From the NCBI GenBank assembly GCA_028285025.1, contig JANQQH010000314.1:1-5585 (forward strand): 5,585 nucleotides of DNA, written 5' to 3'. The number at the start of each line of letters is the position of its first letter. Within the stretch, counting starts at the first letter, position 1. This DNA is from Hyphomicrobiaceae bacterium (GTDB lineage Bacteria > Pseudomonadota > Alphaproteobacteria > Rhizobiales > HXMU1428-3). The position numbers were made by a program, and so were the translations under genes. Shown piece after piece: positions 1 through 4,712 of this stretch. The notes under the pieces were generated by a model. That model saw only the letters and a program-made list of their open reading frames with translations. It did no database searches and was not told where the DNA came from.

Positions 1-821
1 GGGTTGGCGCGGTCGGGCTTTCTATTGCGCGGTATGCTTTTGCTGCTCACAAGATCTCGACCATTGCTTTGCCTACAGTTTTGTTTGCCTCGCGCCCAGA
101 CATGGGCAAGGTCGTACGCCATGCGTTTGCCGCTCGTTTGCTTGACGAGCAATTAGCAGCGCTTCGCCATGATGGGTTGCTAGAAGGGCTCAGCGGCGTC
201 ATGACCGGGTATTTTGCCGAGGCTGATCAGGTTGAAATTGTTGCTGAGCATATCAAGAAAATTCAGGAACTTAATCGTGACGTTATGATTATGGTGGATC
301 CTGTTTTAGGGGATTTTGATACGGGGTTTTATGTTAGCCAAGAGGTGGGCATTGCCGTGCGGGATCGTTTGTTGCCTTTGGCTGATATTATCACACCCAA
401 TCTGTTTGAATTTTTGTGGCTAACCGATGGTGATATGCTTAATGATCGGCCTAGTGTGCTTTCAATCGATCAGTTTGAGATAAAATGTCAAAACTTATCT
501 GCAGAAAATATTGTGGTGACATCTGCGACTATTGAACCGCAGGCAGGCCAAAATGACCTTTGGCAAATCTCAACGGTTTTGGTTACCAATCAGGGTGCAA
601 AAGTCTTTCCTGCCATGTTTCATGGCAATGTTCCTAAGGGCACTGGTGATGTTTTTGCTGCTGATTTGCTTAGCCGAATGGCGTTTGGGCAACCGTTGGA
701 TCAAGGGGTTAGCCAGACAGTAAAAAGGCTTGAATATATTGCAGATAAGGCGCGCGGCTTAAAAGCTATTGAGCCTTATCTGCTTTTTAATCCGAACAAG
801 TTATTTCAGCTATCTGAATAA
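1..821 (+). CDS. pdxY: Pyridoxal kinase, ribokinase-like fold (5' partial)
   Basis: Phosphorylates the 5'-hydroxyl of pyridoxal, pyridoxine or pyridoxamine with ATP in the cytoplasm (vitamin B6 salvage). Frame 3 is open from the left edge (first full codon at base 3), and the residues before the TTG at 69 (VGAVGLSIARYAFAAHKIST) align by eye with the conserved start of this family (GxVGNxAAxFxLxxLG), so that TTG is internal and the true start lies a short way outside the window. Visible motifs: the MTGYFAEADQ segment matching the family's SGYLxSAxQ, VDPVLGD (core DPV-GD), ADIITPNLFE (family TPNxxE), and KGTGD, whose GTGD (639-650) is the anion-hole and catalytic-Asp motif. The middle 'hinge' matches rhizobial PdxY-like proteins better than E. 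coli PdxY. It ends with TAA at 819-821 and is convergent with the bufferin cluster, so it is probably unrelated to it. The kinase family is confident; the choice of pdxY over pdxK is less so. Confidence 0.85.
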   Translation, partial: VGAVGLSIARYAFAAHKISTIALPTVLFASRPDMGKVVRHAFAARLLDEQLAALRHDGLLEGLSGVMTGYFAEADQVEIVAEHIKKIQELNRDVMIMVDPVLGDFDTGFYVSQEVGIAVRDRLLPLADIITPNLFEFLWLTDGDMLNDRPSVLSIDQFEIKCQNLSAENIVVTSATIEPQAGQNDLWQISTVLVTNQGAKVFPAMFHGNVPKGTGDVFAADLLSRMAFGQPLDQGVSQTVKRLEYIADKARGLKAIEPYLLFNPNKLFQLSE

Positions 822-881
822 CATTTAGGATTGATAAAGTCATGTGAACATTGTGTGACAGGTCATTTTGTCGCAGTTGTC

Positions 882-934
882 AGAAGCATTTGTGTTTAGT
901 GCTTGTCAATGAAATGCTTCTTTCATTATATTTT
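882..934 (+). terminator. Candidate terminator after pyridoxal kinase
   Basis: A perfect 10-bp inverted repeat, AGAAGCATTT at 882-891 and AAATGCTTCT at 912-921, encloses a 20-base loop and is followed on the plus strand by a T-rich stretch (TTTCATTATATTTT). The stem is AT-leaning and the loop is large, so it is a weaker intrinsic terminator than usual. On the minus strand no U-tract follows it. It lies 61 bases beyond the kinase stop. Confidence 0.45.
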
Positions 935-984
935 AGCGTGTCTTTTTCCCAAAACCGGTATCCACTTTTGGGAGACATGCTCTA
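935..984. repeat. Hyphomicrobiales-type palindromic intergenic repeat
   Basis: The stretch CCCAAAACCGG ... ACTTTTGGG ... GACATGCTCTA is the familiar core of a short palindromic element found in many copies between genes of rhizobia and relatives (recognised from memory). It folds as an outer stem, AGCGTGTC (935-942) with GACATGCT (974-981), with one G-T pair, and an inner perfect 7-bp stem, CCCAAAA (948-954) with TTTTGGG (966-972), around an 11-base loop. Its last three bases (982-984), read on the minus strand, form the TAG stop of the DoxX gene. No T-run follows on the minus strand, so it may help protect or end the DoxX mRNA but is not a standard terminator. Confidence 0.6.
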
Positions 985-1467
985 AGAAAACTTCTTCTTT
1001 ATCAAATAATCAAGCGAAAATGGTCCTGCTCCTTTAATAAGGATGGCAAGCAAGGCAACTGCCCATAATCCGTGGGTAATATACGCACCTGGATATACCA
1101 GAAACTGGATCACGGCGGTCATAATCAATAAGCCTAAAGCAGCAAAACGGGCGCCTAATCCGAAGATTAACATTACAGGCAATATATGTTCAGCAAAAGT
1201 TCCCATGTAAGCAGCCCACACATGATCTATAAGAGGTAGTTTATATTCTTCCTTAAATAAAAAGATGGTTTTATCAAGAACTGCCAATTTATCGAAGTCC
1301 AAGGAAAAAGACTGAATTGGGTTTAGCCAATCAAGAGTAAAGCCATCTATTTTTGTTTGTCCAGACTTCCAAAAAACCAAGGCGACAATGAACCTTGCCA
1401 AAGTGGTATAAAGCCAGTCTGGTAGACAAGAACACGCGCTTATAAATTTGTTTATTAAACCAATCAT
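982..1467 (-). CDS. DoxX-family membrane protein of the bufferin operon
   Basis: A small integral inner-membrane protein of the DoxX family. DoxX proteins commonly accompany DUF692/DUF2063 genes (bufferin operons, and hvfX of the Haemophilus hvf operon), where a role in peptide maturation or redox chemistry has been proposed but is not settled. Numbering from the upstream ATG at 1473, about four membrane segments are visible: residues 20-36, 84-106, 109-128 and 134-150. Family features are Arg27 in helix 1, the WKSGQTK motif (35-41) ending it, Glu95 before LPVMLIFGLGAR, and GAGPFSLDYL near the C-terminus. The start is chosen at the ATG at 1467 (161 aa), because AAAGGG sits 7 bases before it but only 1 base before the ATG at 1473. 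It follows bufC by about 36 bases. The stop codon is supplied by the adjoining palindromic repeat. Confidence 0.85.
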   Translation of the reverse strand: MIGLINKFISACSCLPDWLYTTLARFIVALVFWKSGQTKIDGFTLDWLNPIQSFSLDFDKLAVLDKTIFLFKEEYKLPLIDHVWAAYMGTFAEHILPVMLIFGLGARFAALGLLIMTAVIQFLVYPGAYITHGLWAVALLAILIKGAGPFSLDYLIKKKFS

Positions 1468-1503
1468 GATCATTCCCTTTATTATCTGCTGGTATCTTGG
1501 TTT

Positions 1504-2277
1504 TTAAAGATGCGCAGCGGTTACAGCCCCAATGCTAAATAGGCCTGCCAAATTGGCAGAAATGTCAAATGTTGTTTGTTGGCTCACCGAAGCTTCCACG
1601 GCCTGGCCAAAGCTTTGCCCTTGTTGTAACTGGGCAATGAAATAGGCGGTTATCGGGTCAACTTGGTGCACATTGACCTCTAAGTGCGGGCGCAAGATCA
1701 CAGCTGATTGGCCATGATCGGGCAATTTGCTTAAGTTTATCTGTTCGCCCTGTCCTTGATGGGCTTGCCAGATGGTTATGACCGGCCAGTCACTGTTTAT
1801 CAGTTGTAAACTGGCCTGGAGGTCAAATTTTACGTCTGGCATTTGGTCTTGTTGAAATTGGGCTAACTGGTCAATGGCAACAGATGTTTGATCTTTGGCG
1901 TATAGGGCAACGTTTCTGGCCCATTCTACGTGAGCGACATCTTTTAAGTATGGCAATGTTTGCGCTGGTTCATAGTCTTTTATAAAGCCGGGGAACTTGT
2001 CGCCATATTGAAACATCATAGGGCTTTCAGGCAGATGGGTGCGGCTGAAGTGGCGGGCCATGGTGTCAAAAAAGTCTTTGCCGACCAGCTCGGCAACCAC
2101 AGGAAATGTTTGGCGCAAAACGTTGATCAAGCTGAGGGCGACATTATTACGATAGACGTTAAAGCGCTTTACCGGAACCGCGCCGTTTTTTAACCGCTTG
2201 ACCCCGTCAGGCGGGTCCATATTTGGCTCCATGAGCGCTTTGGAAACTGAGGTTTGAAGGTCAGGCCAGGTACTCAT
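1504..2277 (-). CDS. bufC: BufC, DUF2063 partner of the MNIO maturase
   Basis: A cytoplasmic DUF2063 protein (Pfam name 'putative DNA-binding domain'). In characterised MNIO systems this family acts as a partner that brings the precursor peptide to the DUF692 enzyme, and direct DNA binding is unlikely. The N-terminal domain covers about residues 5-130: RFNVYRNNV (38-46), FPVVAELVGKDFF (58-70), YGDKFPGFI (91-99) and YLKDVAHVEWA (110-120) are typical family landmarks. The C-terminal half holds SDWPVITIWQAH (162-173) and a final LAGLFSIGA segment, as in full-length members, so 257 aa is a normal complete size. The ATG overlaps the bufB stop by 4 bases (ATGA, 2277-2274), a sign of translational coupling. 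An AAAGAG stretch inside the end of bufB, about 7 bases before the ATG, could be its ribosome site. Confidence 0.9.
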   Translation of the reverse strand: MSTWPDLQTSVSKALMEPNMDPPDGVKRLKNGAVPVKRFNVYRNNVALSLINVLRQTFPVVAELVGKDFFDTMARHFSRTHLPESPMMFQYGDKFPGFIKDYEPAQTLPYLKDVAHVEWARNVALYAKDQTSVAIDQLAQFQQDQMPDVKFDLQASLQLINSDWPVITIWQAHQGQGEQINLSKLPDHGQSAVILRPHLEVNVHQVDPITAYFIAQLQQGQSFGQAVEASVSQQTTFDISANLAGLFSIGAVTAAHL

Positions 2278-3176
2278 GCGGCGGCTCTTTGTTGTTTGAT
2301 AATATCTTGGGCAAGTTTGGCTTCTTTGAGCAATACTGGCCAGTCGGGTACATCATTGTCCCATTCGACCAAGGTTGGTTTGGGGCCGCCAATGGCAATC
2401 GCTTGTTCATAAAGGGCCCAGACTTCATCGATAACTTGCCTGTCATGAGCATCAATCAATAATGGATTGCCCAGATCATCTTCGTCTGGCGCGTGGCCGC
2501 CTAGATGAATTTCACCCACATGGGTGTGAGGAAAATTTTTAATGTAGTTTTCAGGATTTCTTTCATGATTGGTGCAGGACACATAGACGTTATTGACATC
2601 AAGCAATAGTCCGCAGCCGGTGCGCGTTGCGATCTCGTTTAAAAAATCAATTTCATCCATTTGAGGGCCTTCAAAGGCAACGTATGTGGAGGGGTTTTCA
2701 AGTAGCATTTGCCAACCCAGGGTGGATTGGACATGGTCAATATGCTCACAAACGGTGTTACAGGTTTCTTGTGTGAGAGGCAACGGCAAGAGATCATTAA
2801 AATAACCCATTTCATGGGAAGACCAAGCAAGGTGTTCAGAAAAGCTTGCTGGTTGATAGCGCTCAAGCAGTTGTTTTAGACGTAACAAATGCTGTGAGCT
2901 GGGCATTTGCGCCCCGCCAATGGACAGGCCAACCCCGTGTAGGCTTAATTGGTACTTTTCTCTGATCTTCGTCAAGTAATGATGGGAGGGGCCGCCTTCA
3001 CCCATATAATTTTCTGGGTGGACTTCAAACCAGTCTAGGTCAGGGTTTGTGGTGAGAATGTCTTGGCAGTGTTCTAATTTTAAACCAAAACTGGCGGATT
3101 TTGGCAAATGGCTTTTATATGCTTGGTCCGGACCGGAAATATTTGGTTTTGTAGAACAACTTGCCTTTTGAGACAT
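2274..3176 (-). CDS. bufB: BufB, MNIO (DUF692) bufferin maturase
   Basis: A multinuclear non-heme iron-dependent oxidase of the DUF692 family (TIM-barrel fold), expected to use iron and O2 to modify cysteines of the BufA peptide in the cytoplasm. Family motifs in order: GLKLEH (31-36), FEVHPENYMGEGGP (50-63), SLHGVGLSIGG (78-88), SEHLAWS (113-119), LLENPSTY (158-165), LLLDVNNVYVS (190-200), GEIHLGGHA (221-229), LLIDAHD (239-245) and LVEWDND (269-275). Likely metal ligands by position in these motifs are His80, Glu114, Glu160, Asn195, Asp193, His224, Asp242, His244 and Glu271; no key motif is missing. Length 300 aa is slightly above the family norm because of a poorly conserved N-terminal tail of about 28 residues. 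AAAGGAAAG, 4-6 bases before the ATG, supports this start. It is 27 bases after the secreted-protein gene and overlaps bufC by 4 bases. Confidence 0.95.
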   Translation of the reverse strand: MSQKASCSTKPNISGPDQAYKSHLPKSASFGLKLEHCQDILTTNPDLDWFEVHPENYMGEGGPSHHYLTKIREKYQLSLHGVGLSIGGAQMPSSQHLLRLKQLLERYQPASFSEHLAWSSHEMGYFNDLLPLPLTQETCNTVCEHIDHVQSTLGWQMLLENPSTYVAFEGPQMDEIDFLNEIATRTGCGLLLDVNNVYVSCTNHERNPENYIKNFPHTHVGEIHLGGHAPDEDDLGNPLLIDAHDRQVIDEVWALYEQAIAIGGPKPTLVEWDNDVPDWPVLLKEAKLAQDIIKQQRAAA

Positions 3177-3191
3177 GATCTTTCCTTTGCT
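3177..3191 (-). promoter_or_regulatory. Ribosome binding site of bufB
   Basis: On the minus strand AAAGGAAAGATC runs directly into the bufB ATG; the AAGGA core is about 6 bases from the start codon. It is one of the stronger sites in the window and fixes the bufB start despite the poorly conserved N-terminal tail. Confidence 0.6.
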
Positions 3192-3203
3192 AGTTCACCT
3201 TTA

Positions 3204-3857
3204 TTAACTCATCGGTATGCTACATTGATGCATAAACTTTACGGCTGAGACTTCGAACCCGCTATATCGTTCATGGCTCAACACCAATTGGCTGTTTGCA
3301 TCTTGGATTTTAATCCAAGCAAATTCTGTTATCGGATGGCCGCGCTCATTAACAATGCCATCCAATTCAAGTTCAAAATAATTATTAGCATTGCTGACCG
3401 ATACCTTATTGGCAATCTGGTACCAGGGGCCACTGCCTTTTTTATCTGATGTGACATAAACGTTAAATGTTTCATTCAGATTCATTTCTGAACGTGGTTC
3501 ATGAATGATAATGTCAGGCCCTTTGCCATTTCGAAAACATTCCACCGGACCAACGATGACAAACCCTTCATGACCTAATGTCAAAGATGTATCTAGAGTT
3601 GGTTTAGGACATCCTAAAACGCGCTTTGCTGGATACATTATTCGTGTGTGATGTAACTCCCTTTTTTTTCTCATTGTGTGCCAATCTGTGGCCATGGGAC
3701 CGAGGGTTTGGATCCAATATCCTGGATTAAAGGCCAGTATTTGGCTGGCATATAATCCATTTGGGTATGGGTCTTTAACTGAATAAGGACATTGCGCTTG
3801 GGCAAAACTGGGAGCAGCTACACAGCTGAATAAAAAAAGGGTCAATAGCCGTTTCAT
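3204..3857 (-). CDS. Secreted beta-sandwich-like protein of unknown function in bufferin operon
   Basis: No named family is recognised with certainty. From the ATG at 3857 the product is 217 aa and opens with a clean signal peptide, MKRLLTLFLFSCVAAPSFAQA, with cleavage likely just before QCPYS; so it is exported. An upstream in-frame TTG at 3884 would add nine charged residues; ATG is preferred because AAAGG lies 9 bases before it and the signal peptide is then normal. The mature protein has four cysteines (residues 23, 83, 107, 212), enough for two disulfides. From about residue 92 on, the order SLTLGHEGFVIVGP, then GPDIIIHE (113-120), FNVYVTSDK, FELELDGI, EFAWIKIQD and SGFEVSAVKF resembles the discoidin/lectin-like beta-sandwich seen in secreted 'cell surface' proteins (GPGPDxxVFE ... 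VxVSxDG ... YVRIxD ... GFDLDAV). This resemblance is by eye. It lies between bufA and bufB and ends with tandem TAA codons 27 bases before bufB. Confidence 0.75.
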   Translation of the reverse strand: MKRLLTLFLFSCVAAPSFAQAQCPYSVKDPYPNGLYASQILAFNPGYWIQTLGPMATDWHTMRKKRELHHTRIMYPAKRVLGCPKPTLDTSLTLGHEGFVIVGPVECFRNGKGPDIIIHEPRSEMNLNETFNVYVTSDKKGSGPWYQIANKVSVSNANNYFELELDGIVNERGHPITEFAWIKIQDANSQLVLSHERYSGFEVSAVKFMHQCSIPMS

Positions 3858-3903
3858 ATGTTTAGGCCTTTGCGTTTTTTTCAAATGTGTTGTTATTCTC
3901 CCT

Positions 3904-3912
3904 ATTATACCA
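3904..3912 (-). promoter_or_regulatory. Extended -10 promoter for secreted protein-bufBC-doxX
   Basis: On the minus strand TGGTATAAT is a perfect extended -10 (TGnTATAAT). The hexamer 17 bases upstream (AAGGTT) is a poor -35, as is common for extended -10 promoters. A start near 3897 would leave a leader of about 40 bases before the ATG at 3857. It lies just downstream of the T7 run of the structured element, so it would restart transcription after bufA. Confidence 0.45.
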
Positions 3913-3944
3913 AAATCAGCCCCTTAAACCTTTCGTTTTTTTGT

Positions 3945-4058
3945 AAAAAAAGCAGGAAATGTTTGACTTTGTAGATTCTAGATTAACTGTATTTTGATGC
4001 TCTCACATCTTTATTATTACTCTAGAATTACTTTTTACAAAAGTTTGACATTTCCTGC
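3945..4058 (-). terminator. Nested inverted repeats with T7 between bufA and downstream genes
   Basis: Read on the minus strand after bufA, GCAGGAAATGT (4058-4048) pairs perfectly over 11 bp with ACATTTCCTGC (3962-3952), followed at once by seven T (3951-3945). Inside it an 8-bp repeat, ATTCTAGA (3975-3982) with TCTAGAAT (4021-4028), encloses a small 4-bp hairpin (3996-3999 with 4006-4009). The outer arms are 85 bases apart, so this is not a compact terminator, but the nested stems bring the arms together. Likely roles are partial termination or 3'-end protection of the bufA mRNA. The arms, imperfectly extendable to 16 bp, could also be ends of a 107-bp miniature element; no target duplication is visible. 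Confidence 0.4.
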
Positions 4059-4091
4059 GTTTTATTTGTCGATAAATCTGAACAATCAACC

Positions 4092-4388
4092 TTAAGCAGG
4101 ATTATCGCGATCTAGAGGTTTTAGGCTGCCTTTGCGGTCACCAGGAAGTTCCATTTTTTCGCATGTGCCTTTTGGAACATAAGTCCAGGCATTGCCTTGA
4201 TAATCAATGGTTGATGTACCAGCACAAGTGGTACCTTCGCCAGCTGCACAATCATTTTTGCCCTTTAGAGAAATGCCATAGCATTTTTCATTTTCGGCTG
4301 CTCCGGCTGGCTTAATATCTGCTGCACTTGTCATTGCAGTTACAACGGCGCCGGCCAATAGAGCGGCTGAAATACCCGATTTAGACAT
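4092..4388 (-). CDS. bufA: BufA, bufferin precursor peptide (DUF2282)
   Basis: Precursor of a ribosomally made, cysteine-modified, metal-binding peptide (bufferin) that in related bacteria binds copper in the periplasm. It is 98 aa. Residues 1 to about 30 form a signal peptide with an Ala-rich core ([12 protein letters not shown]) and possible cleavage near PAGA-AEN; in this family the signal peptide also serves as leader for the maturase. The core has four cysteines in the DUF2282 pattern: EKCYG (Cys36), GKNDC (Cys47), TTCAGTS (Cys55) and PKGTC (Cys76), with YQGNAW between. In the characterised bufferin the two central cysteines become thiooxazoles and the outer two form a disulfide; the same is inferred here for 47 and 55, and 36 and 76. 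A charged 22-residue tail follows Cys76. AAGGAG sits 6 bases before the ATG, a near-perfect ribosome site fitting high expression. The enzymes BufB and BufC are encoded downstream. Confidence 0.93.
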   Translation of the reverse strand: MSKSGISAALLAGAVVTAMTSAADIKPAGAAENEKCYGISLKGKNDCAAGEGTTCAGTSTIDYQGNAWTYVPKGTCEKMELPGDRKGSLKPLDRDNPA

Positions 4389-4400
4389 TTTAATCTCCTT
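4389..4400 (-). promoter_or_regulatory. Strong ribosome binding site of bufA
   Basis: AAGGAG followed by ATTAAA and then ATG: the most consensus-like Shine-Dalgarno sequence in the window, consistent with the precursor being made in excess over its enzymes. Confidence 0.75.
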
Positions 4401-4414
4401 TAAAAATTTAATGC

Positions 4415-4437
4415 GATCATGTTTTTATTCCATGATC
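4415..4437. promoter_or_regulatory. Inverted repeat GATCATG-N9-CATGATC in bufA leader
   Basis: A perfect 7-bp inverted repeat with a 9-base spacer, 27-49 bases before the bufA ATG. If transcription starts just downstream of the TATAAT at 4473-4478, it lies in the 5' leader and could form a hairpin; as DNA, its dyad would suit a dimeric repressor or activator. Confidence 0.45.
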
Positions 4438-4472
4438 TTTGAGTTGTTAAATAACTGATGGAATATGTCAAA

Positions 4473-4478
4473 ATTATA
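4473..4478 (-). promoter_or_regulatory. Candidate -10 element for bufA
   Basis: A perfect TATAAT on the minus strand, about 85 bases before the bufA ATG, in a T/A-rich context. No good -35 is seen 16-18 bases upstream (CAGTGA at 17), so it may need an activator or be fortuitous. A TTGACA just downstream (4471-4466) has no matching -10 at the right distance. Confidence 0.3.
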
Positions 4479-4510
4479 GGTTTTTAAAAAGCTTTTCACT
4501 GCACAAATGA

Positions 4511-4548
4511 TAACAAAGCTGTGAGACCTTGTTGATTAAGCTTTGTTA
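4511..4548. promoter_or_regulatory. 10-bp inverted repeat upstream of bufA promoter
   Basis: TAACAAAGCT (4511-4520) and AGCTTTGTTA (4539-4548) are perfect inverted copies with an 18-base spacer, about 35 bases upstream of the candidate -10. The position suits an activator or operator site; on an RNA reading through from the ATPase gene it would form a hairpin without a U-tract. Confidence 0.35.
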
Positions 4549-4712
4549 ATTCTATTGAACACCACTGGAAAACATTCTTTTTTAACCTCTCAAAAAATGG
4601 TCGAATGGTTAAAGAGCTAATTTGATGCGGGCAAGGGCACTATTTGGGACACAAGAATGGCACGTGCGATTTCATGGTGTGGGAACATTAAGTCTGACAA
4701 TTGAGATGTATT

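Larger units (their letters stand above)
4389..4712. other. 324-base gap between ATPase gene and bufA
   Basis: No convincing gene is seen. The gap holds the bufA ribosome site, the leader inverted repeat, the TATAAT, the 10-bp repeat at 4511-4548 and a further perfect 7-bp inverted repeat, TTTAACC (4581-4587) with GGTTAAA (4607-4613), spaced by 19 bases that contain AATGG twice at an 8-base step. The part next to the ATPase stop (about 4640-4712) shows only a GCACGTGC palindrome (4660-4667) and no clear terminator. Confidence 0.6.

Noticed and set aside
532..723. 63-codon frame inside the pyridoxal kinase gene
   Set aside because: It is out of frame within a well-recognised kinase coding region and has no family features.
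3952..4058. Miniature inverted-repeat transposable element
   Set aside because: Arms are suggestive (11 bp perfect) but no target-site duplication or match to a known insertion-sequence end could be recognised; kept only as an alternative to a terminator.
4466..4471. TTGACA on the minus strand as a -35 for bufA
   Set aside because: The sequences 16-18 bases downstream (such as AACAAC) do not make a credible -10.
4581..4605. Possible ECF sigma-F-like promoter (AACC ... CGAA), as controls metal-stress genes in Caulobacter
   Set aside because: The spacing is 14 instead of about 16, it points away from bufA on the plus strand, and no equivalent pair is seen on the minus strand.
4660..4667. GCACGTGC palindrome after the ATPase gene
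   Set aside because: An isolated 8-base palindrome with no T-run and no extended symmetry; likely chance.
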